Below are positions 38,163-55,157 of a stretch of 64,000 nt of DNA, piece after piece. A program made the position numbers and the translations under genes. Source of the stretch: Sulfuritalea sp. (lineage in GTDB: Bacteria; Pseudomonadota; Gammaproteobacteria; Burkholderiales; Rhodocyclaceae); the NCBI GenBank assembly GCA_016712985.1, contig JADJQA010000013.1, positions 62,001 to 126,000 of the forward strand, read 5' to 3'. A model generated the notes under the pieces. That model saw nothing but the letters and a program-made list of their open reading frames with translations. It did no database searches and had not been told where the DNA came from. Each line of letters opens with the position of its first letter. The first letter of the stretch is position 1.

Positions 38163-39335
38163 ATGCCGCATTTGATGAATACCTACGGGCGGCTGCCGGT
38201 CGCCTTTACCCATGGCCAGGGGTGTCGGCTGTTCGACGAGCAGGGCAAGTCCTACCTTGATGCCCTGGCGGGCATAGCGGTCAGCACGCTGGGCCACAAT
38301 CATCCTCGGCTGGTGAAAGCGCTGGGCGGGCAGGTCGCCCGTCTCATTCATGTGTCGAACCTGTACCGCATTGGCGAAGCTGAAGCCCTCGCCGATCGTC
38401 TCGCCGTGCTTTCCGCGATGGACCAGGTGTTTTTCTGCAACTCGGGCTGCGAGGCCAACGAAGCGGCGATCAAGCTCGCACGGCTTTATGGACATCAGCA
38501 GGGCATCGATCTACCCGCCGTCATCGTCATGGAGCAGGCCTTCCACGGCCGCACGCTGGCGACGCTATCCGCTACCGGCAATCGCAAGGTCCAGGCCGGC
38601 TTCGAGCCGCTGGTTGCCGGTTTCGTGCGGGTGCCGTTTGACGACATCGCCGCGATAGAGCAGCTTGCGACGCGGAATCCGAATGTGGTTGCGGTGCTGT
38701 TCGAGCCGATTCAGGGCGAAGGCGGCATCAACCTTGCGCACAACGATTTCATGCGCTTGCTGAGGCAGATTTGCGACCGCAAGAACTGGCTGCTAATGGT
38801 AGACGAAGTGCAGTGCGGGATTGGTCGCACCGGCGTCTGGTTCGCCCATCAGCATGCCGGCATTGTTCCGGATGTCATGACGCTGGCCAAGGGGCTGGGC
38901 TCCGGCGTGCCGATCGGCGCCTGCCTTGCTGCGGCACGCGCCGCTGGCGTGTTCAAGCCCGGTAATCACGGCTCCACATTTGGCGGCAACCCGCTGGCCT
39001 GCGTTGCGGCGTTGACCACGCTGGAGGTGATCGAAGCCGACGGCCTGCTGGCGCATGCGAAAAAGCTCGGCGAAGCGATTCGGACTGGTCTGCGTAGCGG
39101 CTTGTCCGGGGTCAGCGGCGTGGTCGAAGTACGCGGAGACGGCTTGATGATCGGCGTTGAGCTGGATCGTCCCTGTGCCGATCTGGTCAGGCGCGGGCTG
39201 GACGCCGGCTTGCTGATCAATGTCACCGCCGACAAGGTAGTGCGGCTTCTGCCACCGCTGATCATGAGCGATGCCGAAGGCGCGGAACTGATTGCCGGAC
39301 TTGTGCGGCTGATCAAAGAGTTTCTCGGGGCATGA
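38163..39335 (+). CDS. argD: Acetylornithine aminotransferase
   Basis: 390 residues of a class III PLP aminotransferase. It converts N-acetylglutamate semialdehyde to N-acetylornithine in arginine synthesis. The PLP region GCEANEAAIKLAR, the FHGRTLATLSATG segment, DEVQCGIGRTG and the catalytic lysine in TLAKGLGSGVPIGA are all seen. It ends in ATGA overlapping argF. An in-frame reading extends upstream, but similarity to ArgD begins at the ATG 38163. Confidence 0.95.
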   Translation: MPHLMNTYGRLPVAFTHGQGCRLFDEQGKSYLDALAGIAVSTLGHNHPRLVKALGGQVARLIHVSNLYRIGEAEALADRLAVLSAMDQVFFCNSGCEANEAAIKLARLYGHQQGIDLPAVIVMEQAFHGRTLATLSATGNRKVQAGFEPLVAGFVRVPFDDIAAIEQLATRNPNVVAVLFEPIQGEGGINLAHNDFMRLLRQICDRKNWLLMVDEVQCGIGRTGVWFAHQHAGIVPDVMTLAKGLGSGVPIGACLAAARAAGVFKPGNHGSTFGGNPLACVAALTTLEVIEADGLLAHAKKLGEAIRTGLRSGLSGVSGVVEVRGDGLMIGVELDRPCADLVRRGLDAGLLINVTADKVVRLLPPLIMSDAEGAELIAGLVRLIKEFLGA

Positions 39336-40261
39336 TCGTGGCAGCGTCGCGGCATTTCCTGCAGTTGAAGGATTTTTCACGCGAAGATCTCGACTACCTT
39401 TTTCAGCGTACGCGAACCATCAAAGCGCGTTTCAAGTCCTACCAGCGCTATTGGCCGCTACAGGACCGCACCTTGGTGATGATTTTCGAGAAGGCGAGCA
39501 CGCGCACGCGGCTTTCCTTCGAGGCCGGCATGCATCAACTCGGCGGTTCGGCAATCTATCTGAATACGCGGGATTCGCAGCTCGGACGCGGCGAATCGGT
39601 CGAGGATGCCGCCCAGGTGATTTCGCGCATGAGCGACATCGTCATGATTCGCACTTTCGAGCAGGAGATCGTCGAGCGTTTTGCCAGTCATTCCAGGGTG
39701 CCGGTGATCAATGGATTGACCAACCAGTACCACCCCTGCCAGCTTCTCGCCGACATCTTTACCTATATCGAGCAGCGCGGTCCGATCCAGGGCCGGACCG
39801 TGGCATGGATTGGCGATTCCAACAATGTCTGCAGCACCTGGTTGCAGGCCGCTGAAATCTTCGACTTCAAGGTTCATGTGTCGACGCCGCCGGGCTATGA
39901 AGTTGCAGCCGAGCGCGCGGACTTTCATGGCGCAGACCACTTCGAACAGTTCGCCGATCCCGTGGATGCCGCGCGCGGGGCGGATCTGGTGACCACCGAT
40001 GTGTGGACTTCGATGGGTTTCGAAGCCGAGAACGAAGTGCGTCTGCGTGACTTTGCCGATTGGCAGGTCGATGCCGACCTGATGCGTGCAGCAAAGGCTG
40101 ATGCCTTGTTCATGCACTGCCTGCCGGCGCATCGTGGCCAGGAAGTCGCGGCCGAGGTAATCGATGGCGTGCAAAGCGTGGTGTGGGATGAAGCGGAGAA
40201 CCGGCTGCACACCCAAAAGGCACTGGTTGAATTCTTGATTCTGGGCAGGTTGAACGACTGA
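39332..40261 (+). CDS. argF: Ornithine carbamoyltransferase
   Basis: 309 residues. It joins carbamoyl phosphate to ornithine to form citrulline. The carbamoyl phosphate motif FEKASTRTRLSF is near 50-61, HPCQLLADIFTY near 133, DVWTSMG and FMHCLPAHRG near the end. The ATG overlaps the argD stop (ATGA). It is followed 11 bases later by argG. Confidence 0.97.
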   Translation: MIVAASRHFLQLKDFSREDLDYLFQRTRTIKARFKSYQRYWPLQDRTLVMIFEKASTRTRLSFEAGMHQLGGSAIYLNTRDSQLGRGESVEDAAQVISRMSDIVMIRTFEQEIVERFASHSRVPVINGLTNQYHPCQLLADIFTYIEQRGPIQGRTVAWIGDSNNVCSTWLQAAEIFDFKVHVSTPPGYEVAAERADFHGADHFEQFADPVDAARGADLVTTDVWTSMGFEAENEVRLRDFADWQVDADLMRAAKADALFMHCLPAHRGQEVAAEVIDGVQSVVWDEAENRLHTQKALVEFLILGRLND

Positions 40262-40272
40262 AGGAAAATTCA

Positions 40273-41541
40273 ATGAGCGACGCAAAGGCAGGCAAAAGTA
40301 CGGGAGTCAACAAGGTAGTGCTCGCCTATTCGGGTGGGCTGGATACCTCGGTAATTCTCAAGTGGTTGCAGGATACCTACCACTGCGAAGTGGTGACCTT
40401 CACCGCCGACCTGGGGCAGGGCGAAGAACTGGAACCGGCGCGGACCAAGGCGCTGAAGATGGGTATCAAACCCAGAAACATTTTCATTGACGATTTGCGG
40501 GAGGAATATGTCCGCGACTTCGTGTTTCCGATGTTTCGCTGCAACACCGTCTATGAAGGTGAGTATCTGCTCGGCACCTCGATCGCGCGTCCCCTGATCG
40601 CCAAGCGACTGGTGGAAATCGCCAAAAAAACCGGGGCCAACTCGATATCCCACGGCGCCACGGGCAAGGGCAACGACCAGGTGCGCTTTGAGCTGGGGGC
40701 CTATGCCCTGATGCCCAATGTCAAGGTCATCGCTCCGTGGCGCGAATGGGACCTTCTGTCGCGCGAGAAGCTGATGGCCTACGCCGAGAAGAATGGCATC
40801 CCTGTGGAAATGAAGCACAAGAAGGGCGGCTCACCGTATTCGATGGACGCCAACCTGCTGCATATCTCTTACGAGGGGCGCCATCTGGAAGATCCGGCCG
40901 CCGAGGCAGAGGAATCCATGTGGCGCTGGACCGTGTCGCCCGAAAAGGCGCCGGACCGGGCCGAGTATCTCGATCTGGAGTTCAAGGCCGGCGATCTGGT
41001 CGCCATCAATGGCAAGAAGATGAAGGTTCATGAACTGCTCGCTGCGCTGAACACGCTCGGTGGCAAGCATGGCATCGGGCGTCTCGATCTGGTCGAGAAC
41101 CGCTATGTCGGCATGAAGTCGCGCGGCTGTTACGAAACGCCTGGCGGCAGCATCCTGCTCAAGGCGCATCGCGCCATCGAGTCCGTCTGTCTCGATCGCG
41201 AGGTGGCGCATCTCAAAGACGATCTGATGCCGCGCTATGCGAGCCTGATTTACAACGGCTACTGGTGGAGTCCGGAGCGCCGCGCCTTGCAGGCCTTGAT
41301 CGATCACACCCAGCAGAACGTCAATGGCTGGGTTCGGGTCAAGCTCTACAAGGGGAATGTGATCGTGGTCGGCCGCGACTCGAAGACCGATTCGCTGTTC
41401 GACCCGAGCATTGCGACCTTCGAGGACGACGCCGGCGCCTACGACCAGAAGGACGCCCACGGCTTCATTCGCCTCAATGCACTTCGGATGCGCATCGCGG
41501 CGAATCGGGCCGAGGGCAGGGTGGGCGGAAAGAAGCGCTGA
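40273..41541 (+). CDS. argG: Argininosuccinate synthase
   Basis: 422 residues. It makes argininosuccinate from citrulline and aspartate with ATP, releasing AMP and PPi. The ATP loop LAYSGGLDTSVILKWL is at about 17-32; HGATGKGNDQVRFE and YWWSPERRALQ are conserved segments of the long (E. coli-unlike, betaproteobacterial) type. It is the third gene of the argD-argF-argG unit. argH is not in the window. Confidence 0.97.
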   Translation: MSDAKAGKSTGVNKVVLAYSGGLDTSVILKWLQDTYHCEVVTFTADLGQGEELEPARTKALKMGIKPRNIFIDDLREEYVRDFVFPMFRCNTVYEGEYLLGTSIARPLIAKRLVEIAKKTGANSISHGATGKGNDQVRFELGAYALMPNVKVIAPWREWDLLSREKLMAYAEKNGIPVEMKHKKGGSPYSMDANLLHISYEGRHLEDPAAEAEESMWRWTVSPEKAPDRAEYLDLEFKAGDLVAINGKKMKVHELLAALNTLGGKHGIGRLDLVENRYVGMKSRGCYETPGGSILLKAHRAIESVCLDREVAHLKDDLMPRYASLIYNGYWWSPERRALQALIDHTQQNVNGWVRVKLYKGNVIVVGRDSKTDSLFDPSIATFEDDAGAYDQKDAHGFIRLNALRMRIAANRAEGRVGGKKR

Positions 41542-41576
41542 CCGGGGGCAGGACCGAAAGGTGGAGGCACGCGCCA

Positions 41577-41792
41577 GTGTTGGGCATTTCCGAGGAGCAG
41601 TTGGCCGAGTTCGGCATGAGCTTCGGTCTGGGCGCCTTCATGCTCTACATGCTGTTCATCATCGGCGAACTGGCCTGGAAGTCGAAGGCCGGCAAGCTTG
41701 GCACCTTCGTGCTGTTCTTTGTCCTGGCTTTTGGCATGATCGGCTTTGTGGCCAAAATCATCATCCAGAAACTGATGTTCAGTGGAGTCTAA
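41577..41792 (+). CDS. DUF2788 small membrane protein
   Basis: 71 residues with two membrane helices (FGLGAFMLYMLFIIGELAW and LGTFVLFFVLAFGMIGFVA). The family is betaproteobacterial and of unknown function. The start is a GTG at 41577 (or TTG 41580) with GGAGG upstream. It lies 35 bases after argG and is probably cotranscribed. Confidence 0.78.
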   Translation: MLGISEEQLAEFGMSFGLGAFMLYMLFIIGELAWKSKAGKLGTFVLFFVLAFGMIGFVAKIIIQKLMFSGV

Positions 41793-41849
41793 CGCCGGCG
41801 TTGTCGGCTTCAACCGTAGTGGCCGCAACCAGGATTCGGGGAGTCTGAC

Positions 41850-42161
41850 ATGTCGCAGTTCGAGAATGTTTCCGTGGTAAAGAAAGCCAACGTCTATTTC
41901 GACGGCAAGTGTGTCAGCCATACCGTGCAATTCCCTGACGGCACGAAGAAAAGCGTCGGCGTAATCCTGCCGGCGACACTGACCTTCAACACCGGCGTGC
42001 CCGAGATCATGGAAACCGTGTCTGGTGGCTGCCGCTACCGCATCAAGGGCGAGGACTGGAAGAGCAGCGGCGCCGGCGAGAGCTTCAATGTGCCGGGCAA
42101 TTCCAGCTTCGAGATTGATGTGAGCGGCGAGCCCTACCACTACATTTGCCATTTTGCATAA
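41850..42161 (+). CDS. ppnP: Pyrimidine/purine nucleoside phosphorylase
   Basis: 103 residues. A single small beta-barrel (cupin-like) of the DUF1255/PpnP family, which splits nucleosides with phosphate. Conserved segments are VYFDGKCVSHTVQFPDGTKKSVGVILP and the EPYHYICHF end. The ATG at 41850 follows TCTGAC and lacks a clear ribosome site. YajQ follows. Confidence 0.9.
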   Translation: MSQFENVSVVKKANVYFDGKCVSHTVQFPDGTKKSVGVILPATLTFNTGVPEIMETVSGGCRYRIKGEDWKSSGAGESFNVPGNSSFEIDVSGEPYHYICHFA

Positions 42162-42176
42162 ACAGGGGAGCCCGGC

Positions 42177-42671
42177 ATGCCTTCTTTCGACATCACTTCC
42201 GAAGCCGATCTGGTGGCCCTGAAGAACGCGGTGGATGTGGCAGGTCGGCACATCGGCAATCGTTATGACTTCAAGGGCACGTCGGCCAGGGCCGATCTGA
42301 ACGAGAAGGACAAGACGATCACGATTCACGGCGACTCCGAGTTCCAGCTTGGCCAGGTCAAGGACATTCTCTTTCCGGAAATGGAGAAGAAGGAACGCGA
42401 AAGCACCAAGCGGCTGGAGCACGGACCGGTGCAGTCGGTGGGTGGCAACAAGTCGAAGCAGGAACTCAAGATCAAGGTCGGCATCGAGCAGGAACTGGCC
42501 AAGAAAATCGTCAAGCTGATCAAGGACAGCAAGCTCAAGGTGCAGGCCAGCATCCAGGGTGACGCGGTGCGTGTCACCGGCGCCAAGCGCGATTTGCTTC
42601 AGGAAGCCATCGCCCTGGTGAAAAAGTCGATTACCGACTTCCCGCTGCAGTATGGCAACTTCAGGGACTGA
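42177..42671 (+). CDS. yajQ: YajQ family cyclic-di-GMP-binding protein
   Basis: 164 residues, the usual length. The family signature SFDITSEADLVALKNAVD starts the protein, then IGNRYDFKGTSA and the C-terminal FPLQYGNFRD. YajQ proteins bind nucleotides; in Xanthomonas a member senses cyclic di-GMP. GGGGAGC precedes the ATG by about 5 bases. Confidence 0.94.
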   Translation: MPSFDITSEADLVALKNAVDVAGRHIGNRYDFKGTSARADLNEKDKTITIHGDSEFQLGQVKDILFPEMEKKERESTKRLEHGPVQSVGGNKSKQELKIKVGIEQELAKKIVKLIKDSKLKVQASIQGDAVRVTGAKRDLLQEAIALVKKSITDFPLQYGNFRD

Positions 42672-42719
42672 TCACCGGGTTCGGCGTCATCTGTAGGGCA
42701 TAATTCCCGTTTCAGGGGA

Positions 42720-47832
<5,113 letters not shown>

Positions 47833-47838
47833 GTCCGA

Positions 47839-48534
47839 TCATCTGCGCAGTCCGGTGATCCACTTATCATAGAGCCGATCCGCCACGGCGCGCATCGCCG
47901 CAAGGCGCACTTCCATGCCTTCCTGCATTTGTTCCGGGGTCTGCACGGACGACGACGGCGCGGCCTTTTCAGCGGCCCACTGCCGGCACCAGGCGCCGAT
48001 CATCGAATCCGTCATCTCCACGTGGCATTGCATGGCCAGGTGCGGACCGCGCACGAAAGCCTGGTTGGCGCAGTGGGTGCTACGCAGAATGCGCGTGGCG
48101 CCCGGCGGAATGGAGAAGGTCTCGCCATGCCAGTGGAAGGCCTCGAAGCTTGAGGTGTCGCCCAGCCAGTCGACGGCCTCCGGGGTGGCTTCCACCTCAC
48201 CCCAGCCGATTTCCTTGACCGGGTTTCTGGTAACCGTGCCGCCGAGGGCTCTTGCCATGAGTTGTCCGCCGAGACAGTGGCCGATAACCGGGATGCCCTT
48301 GTCGTCAGCTTCGCGTATCAGTTCAAGGGTCGGCGGTATCCACGGTAGCGAGTCATTCACGCTCATCGGTCCGCCCATGAAGCACAGTCCGGAGAACTCC
48401 CCGGAAGTCGGCGGTGGCGATACGCCGTCATCGACCCGGAACAGGGTGCTTGGCAGGGAATGGCGGTCGAGGAATGTGGCAAAATAGCCGGGGCCCTCGC
48501 CTGGGCTATGACGGAATATTGCGATCGGTTTCAT
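47839..48534 (-). CDS. Class I glutamine amidotransferase-like protein
   Basis: 231 residues. A GATase fold with the catalytic cysteine in GHCLGGQLMA near residue 88 and the His/Glu pair in MQCHVEMTD near 169. This stand-alone form resembles GMP-synthase-type amidotransferases of unknown partner, often annotated as putative. It is divergent from the Nudix gene; the two starts overlap on opposite strands. Confidence 0.85.
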   Translation of the reverse strand: MKPIAIFRHSPGEGPGYFATFLDRHSLPSTLFRVDDGVSPPPTSGEFSGLCFMGGPMSVNDSLPWIPPTLELIREADDKGIPVIGHCLGGQLMARALGGTVTRNPVKEIGWGEVEATPEAVDWLGDTSSFEAFHWHGETFSIPPGATRILRSTHCANQAFVRGPHLAMQCHVEMTDSMIGAWCRQWAAEKAAPSSSVQTPEQMQEGMEVRLAAMRAVADRLYDKWITGLRR

Positions 48535-49159
48535 GCTGGAGCCTCTTGTTTGCGCAGGCCCGAATTCTAGCGGAGGCCTGCTTTCCCTGATGCGTCGTCG
48601 ATTCAGCGAAGGCCGCGTCGCGCCCCCGGTAAACGAGGCCGGAGTGCCCTCAGACCGGGAACTGATTGCCGCCGCTGTGCTGGTGCCGGTGATTGTGCGC
48701 GAGACCGGGTTGACCGTACTGCTGACTCAGCGCACCTCGCACTTGCGCGATCATGCGGGGCAGGTGAGCTTTCCCGGTGGGCGCAGCGAAGAGAGTGACG
48801 CCTCACCCGAGGCCACCGCGCTGCGTGAAGCAGGGGAAGAAGTCGGCCTTGCGGCGTCCCAGGTCGAAATTCTGGGTCGCCTGCCGCAATATCGCACCGG
48901 TACGGGTTTTGTCGTGACACCGGTAGTGGCTCTGGTGTCACCGCCTCTGAACTTGAAGCTGGACGATTTCGAGGTTGCCGAAGTCTTCGAGCCGCCGCTC
49001 GAATTCCTGCTTGATCGTGCAAACCATCAGCGCCACACGATCGAGGTGCGTGGCGTCATGCGCGAGTACTGGGCCATGCCTTGGCAGGGCTATTACATCT
49101 GGGGTGCGACCGCCGGCATGCTGGTGACCCTGCAGCGCTTGCTGCATTCGGAGGCGTGA
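48533..49159 (+). CDS. CoA-pyrophosphatase-type Nudix hydrolase
   Basis: About 208 residues (ATG 48533; an ATG at 48590 is as plausible and would remove 19). The Nudix box is present: SFPGGRSEESDASPEATALR followed by EAGEEVGL, with the GGR start and PGGR/EEVGL ends typical of the CoA diphosphatase (NUDT7-like) group. Another conserved stretch is LLTQRTSHLRDHAGQVSFP. It hydrolyses CoA or related diphosphates. It is followed by a CobD-like gene. Confidence 0.86.
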   Translation: MLEPLVCAGPNSSGGLLSLMRRRFSEGRVAPPVNEAGVPSDRELIAAAVLVPVIVRETGLTVLLTQRTSHLRDHAGQVSFPGGRSEESDASPEATALREAGEEVGLAASQVEILGRLPQYRTGTGFVVTPVVALVSPPLNLKLDDFEVAEVFEPPLEFLLDRANHQRHTIEVRGVMREYWAMPWQGYYIWGATAGMLVTLQRLLHSEA

Positions 49160-49163
49160 GGCC

Positions 49164-50099
49164 ATGACGCTGGCTTCCATCGTCATGGCCCTGGTTTTCG
49201 ACCAGTTTCATGCACTCCCCGTGCAGCGCATGGTGCGTATCCCGCTGGCGCGGATGGCTGCCTTCCTTGAGGACAAGTTCAACGATGGGGGCCGCGCTCA
49301 TGGCGCGATCGCCTGGTGGCTGGGTGCGGCGCTGCCCGCCGCTCTGGTGTCGCTGGCGCATGCCTTGCTGATGCGCTATCAGCCGCTGCTGGCCTTTCTG
49401 CTGGGTATCGGTGTGCTGTACCTGACGATGGGTTTTCGTCAGTTCAGTCATTTCTTCAATGATATTCACCTGGCGCTCCGGGTCGGCGAGGTCGAGCAGG
49501 CGCGCCTGCTCCTGGCACAGTGGCGCGGCCGTTCCGGCGACCGACTGACCAGCAGCGAGATCGCGCGCCTTGCCATCGAGCGGGCCCTGCTTTCGTCGCA
49601 TAGATATGTATTCGCTCCGCTGCTCTGGTTCGCCGTTCTTGGGCCGGCGGGAGCCTTGCTTTACCGCCTCGCGCAAGCGCTTGACGAACTCTGGGGCGAG
49701 CGTCGCGAGACAGAGTTTGGCGAGTTCGGCCGGTTCGCGCAGCAAGCCTTTGCATTGATCGACTGGCTGCCAATTCGTATGACGGCAGGTTCCTTTGCCG
49801 TCGTCGGCGACTTCGAGGATGCGGTTCATTGCTGGCGCACGCAAGCGGATCGCTGGCCGGACGGCGGCTCGGGTATACTGCTGTCAAGTGGTGCTGGCGC
49901 CCTGGGTGTGCGACTGGGTATGCCGGTGCACGATGTGATTCAAGACATGGGCGAGGTGGGCGATCGCCCCGAGCTGGGGTTGGGCGAAGACGCCGACCCC
50001 GATTTCATGCAGAGCACGATAGGCCTGGTCTGGCGCAGTCTCGTGCTCGGTTTGGCAGGTCTGGCCCTGGTCTGGGTTTCCGGTTGGGTCGGCGGTTGA
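49164..50099 (+). CDS. CobD/CbiB family membrane protein
   Basis: 311 residues with several hydrophobic helices, similar to the CobD/CbiB family; conserved segments are PLARMAAFLEDKFNDGG, HFFNDIHLALRVG and the long C-terminal FVRQ-type helices. In cobalamin synthesis CobD attaches aminopropanol to cobyrinate; this betaproteobacterial form lies outside any cob operon, so a role in cobalamin is not shown (an AmpE-like alternative exists). It follows the Nudix gene by 4 bases, pointing to one transcript. Confidence 0.75.
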   Translation: MTLASIVMALVFDQFHALPVQRMVRIPLARMAAFLEDKFNDGGRAHGAIAWWLGAALPAALVSLAHALLMRYQPLLAFLLGIGVLYLTMGFRQFSHFFNDIHLALRVGEVEQARLLLAQWRGRSGDRLTSSEIARLAIERALLSSHRYVFAPLLWFAVLGPAGALLYRLAQALDELWGERRETEFGEFGRFAQQAFALIDWLPIRMTAGSFAVVGDFEDAVHCWRTQADRWPDGGSGILLSSGAGALGVRLGMPVHDVIQDMGEVGDRPELGLGEDADPDFMQSTIGLVWRSLVLGLAGLALVWVSGWVGG

Positions 50100-50120
50100 T
50101 ACTTAAAAAGGAGCTTTGTA

Positions 50121-51308
50121 ATGGCTGACAGAAGAGAAGTCGTTGTTTTGAGCGCGGTGCGTTCCGCAATCGGTACCTTTGGCGGCGCGCTTGCCGGCAT
50201 CGAGCCGGCCGAGCTGGCCGGCATCGTGATGAAGGAAGCGGTCGGCCGCTCCGGGGTCGACCCCAATCAGATCGGTTACGTCACGGTCGGAACGGTCATT
50301 CCCACCGATTCGCGTTTTGGCTATGTCTCCCGCGTGGCGTCGATCCAGGCCGGTTTGCCGATGGACTCGGTCGCCATGCAGGTCAGCCGCCTGTGTTCCT
50401 CGGGCCTGCAAGCGATCGTGTCGAGCGCGCAGAACATCATGCTCGGCGATTCCGACTACGGCATCGGCGGCGGCGTCGAAGTCATGTCGCGCGCCGGCTA
50501 CATGTCGACTGCCATGCGCACCGGCGCCCGCATGGGCGATACCAAGGTGATCGACATGATGGTGGCCACCTTGAGCGATCCCTTCGGTGTCGGTCACATG
50601 GGCATCACCGCCGAAAACCTCGCGGTCAAGTGGAACATCTCCCGTGAAGAGCAGGACGCTTTCGCGGTCGAATCCCAGCGTCGCGCGGCTGCCGCCATCG
50701 CCGAAGGTCGCTTCAAGTCGCAAATCGTGCCGATCGTGCAGAAGGGCCGCAAGGGCGACGTGACCTTCGACACGGACGAGCATGTCAAGGCCAGCACCAC
50801 GATGGAAACCCTGGCAAAGATGAAGCCGGCATTCAAGAAGGACGGCACGGTCACCGCCGGCAATGCGTCTGGCATCAATGACGGTGCAGCCTTCTTCGTG
50901 CTCGCCGCAGCCGACGTTGCCGCCAAGGCCGGGCAGAAGCCGATTGCCCGCCTGGTGTCCTATGCCATCGCCGGCGTGCCGAACGAGATCATGGGCGAAG
51001 GCCCGATTCCGGCCAGCAAACTCGCGCTGAAAAAGGCCGGGCTGACGCTCGACCAGATGGACGTCATCGAGGCCAACGAAGCCTTCGCTGCGCAGGCGAT
51101 CGCCGTGAATAAAGGTCTCGGCCTTGATCCGGCGAAGACCAATCCCAACGGCGGCGCCATCGCCCTGGGCCACCCGATCGGCTGCTCCGGCGCCTTCATC
51201 GCCACCAAGGCGCTGTATGAACTGCAGCGGGTCAATGGCAAGTACGCCCTGGTTACCATGTGCATTGGTGGTGGGCAGGGTATTGCTGCGGTGTTCGAGC
51301 GGCTGTAA
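50121..51308 (+). CDS. Acetyl-CoA acetyltransferase (thiolase)
   Basis: 395 residues. The two active cysteines are in SRLCSSGLQA near residue 92 and VTMCIGGGQG near 383, with the catalytic His in GHPIGCSGA near 350. The signature NGGAIALGHPIG is typical of biosynthetic (PhaA-like) and degradative thiolases alike. It forms acetoacetyl-CoA or cleaves beta-ketoacyl-CoA; the acetate or fatty acid use hinted by the glyoxylate shunt fits. A GGAG ribosome site and terminator bound it. Confidence 0.95.
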   Translation: MADRREVVVLSAVRSAIGTFGGALAGIEPAELAGIVMKEAVGRSGVDPNQIGYVTVGTVIPTDSRFGYVSRVASIQAGLPMDSVAMQVSRLCSSGLQAIVSSAQNIMLGDSDYGIGGGVEVMSRAGYMSTAMRTGARMGDTKVIDMMVATLSDPFGVGHMGITAENLAVKWNISREEQDAFAVESQRRAAAAIAEGRFKSQIVPIVQKGRKGDVTFDTDEHVKASTTMETLAKMKPAFKKDGTVTAGNASGINDGAAFFVLAAADVAAKAGQKPIARLVSYAIAGVPNEIMGEGPIPASKLALKKAGLTLDQMDVIEANEAFAAQAIAVNKGLGLDPAKTNPNGGAIALGHPIGCSGAFIATKALYELQRVNGKYALVTMCIGGGQGIAAVFERL

Positions 51309-51325
51309 GCGTTCGCAGCGTGAGG

Positions 51326-51353
51326 AACCCGGCCACCATGGCCGGGTTTTTTT
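51326..51353 (+). terminator. Rho-independent terminator of the thiolase gene
   Basis: AACCCGGCCA and TGGCCGGGTT form a 10-base perfect stem with a 3-base loop, followed by seven T. Confidence 0.88.
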
Positions 51354-51738
51354 GGTGCAGAATTTGTGGATGATGCACGGTTTTGGGATCGCATTCAGCT
51401 CGCCGCGATCCACGATGCCGATGCCGATTGAGGCGTGGCGCGCGTGTGGCAGTCAGCGGGCGTAGCGCTTGATTCGCAATAGCGTTCTATTGACAGATCT
51501 TATGGGCCCATGGATACTCCGCGCCGCGCCCTTGACGTTCCCGTCCGTAACAGTTGGCACGGACGTTGCGTTGTTCCACTGACTCGAGGCGAGCAAGCGA
51601 CCGTTCAGGTGTTGCCAACGCCGTTTCGCGAGTTGGGCGGACCGGGGTTTCGACCGAGATCTTCATCGCAGTCGATCAATGGTCCGATGCATTTCACGGA
51701 GCGGGTTCCGATCGCTCCAATATTCTTGGGGAACACTG
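51354..51738. promoter_or_regulatory. Upstream region of hppA2 with a candidate promoter
   Basis: A 385-base stretch without a convincing gene. At 51490-51518 is TTGACA, a 17-base spacer and GATACT: a good -35 with a moderate -10. This lies about 220 bases before the hppA2 start, giving a long leader. GGGGA lies 8 bases before the ATG. Confidence 0.55.
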
Positions 51739-54250
<2,512 letters not shown>

Positions 54251-54381
54251 CCGCACCGCAAGGCGCCGCTACGTGCTCAAATGCGGTCGTCCGGCGCTGA
54301 ATCTCTCATCCCTGCGCTCGCGACCGTGACAACGATCACAACCATTGAACGAAGTCGATTCTTACAAGGGGGTAGCAAAAC

Positions 54382-55146
54382 ATGGCTGTTCATCTCTATT
54401 TCTCGTTGATTCCCGAAGCACTGATCGCCTCGATGCTGCCGCCCGAGGAGTTCGGCCAGTATTACGCGACCGGCCACAAGTTCAAGTCGAAGGGGCAGGC
54501 CCTGTTTTTCGAGATCGACCCTTCCTTTCGCCACCCGTACTTCGACATCGACGCTGCCTTCGCAAAGTGTGTAACGAAGCCGGATGGGTCGCCCAAGAAC
54601 TCCGTCTATGTCTCGATGTATCGGGTCATGGAGCACCTCACGATGGCCTCGCTGGGCAAGCTGTACCTGACCACCGCAATGGGCGCGACACTGGGTCTAA
54701 GCCGTGCCACGCAGATTCCCGCGCCGGTGCCGGAACTGCACATGTACCAAGATCTGACGCCGATCAACAGCCTGGTAGTGAGCCGCCTGGATCCGGCCTT
54801 CTTCTGCGCCGACGTGACCAGCACGCCCTCCAAGTTCTTCCGCTTTCCGGGGCTGTGCTTCGTCGAACTCGAACTGGGCCCGCTCGCCCGTGATCCGGAG
54901 AACGGTCAGGAGGGCGATCTGCCCTATACCTTCATGCAGCACCTGCGCGAAGCCTTGATGGAACTCAAGCCCGGCGGCAAGCGGAACAAGCTGGTGCACC
55001 GCGTGCATTCGCTGGTGTTCCCGTTCCGCATGGTCAAGGGCGGCTTCTACGTGGGCATTGGTTCCGAATTCGTCCATTACCCGATGCCTTCGCCGGCCGT
55101 GCTGAGGAAGGATTACAGCAACTGGTGGCGTTCGGCCAATCTGTAG
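54382..55146 (+). CDS. Uncharacterised protein, mPPase-associated paralogue 2
   Basis: 254 residues with no recognised domain; soluble and without cysteine or membrane motifs. It is closely similar to the protein at 34492-35265 across the whole length; conserved blocks are LPPEEFGQYYATGH, YQDLTPINSLVVS, LPYTFMQHLREALMEL and HRVHSLVFPFRMVKGGFYVG. Here it follows hppA2 on the same strand (132 bases between, AAGGGGG ribosome site), so cotranscription is possible. The pairing of each paralogue with a pyrophosphatase gene is the basis for a proposed PPi-linked function (inference). Confidence 0.8.
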   Translation: MAVHLYFSLIPEALIASMLPPEEFGQYYATGHKFKSKGQALFFEIDPSFRHPYFDIDAAFAKCVTKPDGSPKNSVYVSMYRVMEHLTMASLGKLYLTTAMGATLGLSRATQIPAPVPELHMYQDLTPINSLVVSRLDPAFFCADVTSTPSKFFRFPGLCFVELELGPLARDPENGQEGDLPYTFMQHLREALMELKPGGKRNKLVHRVHSLVFPFRMVKGGFYVGIGSEFVHYPMPSPAVLRKDYSNWWRSANL

Positions 55147-55157
55147 GGAAGTACGGA

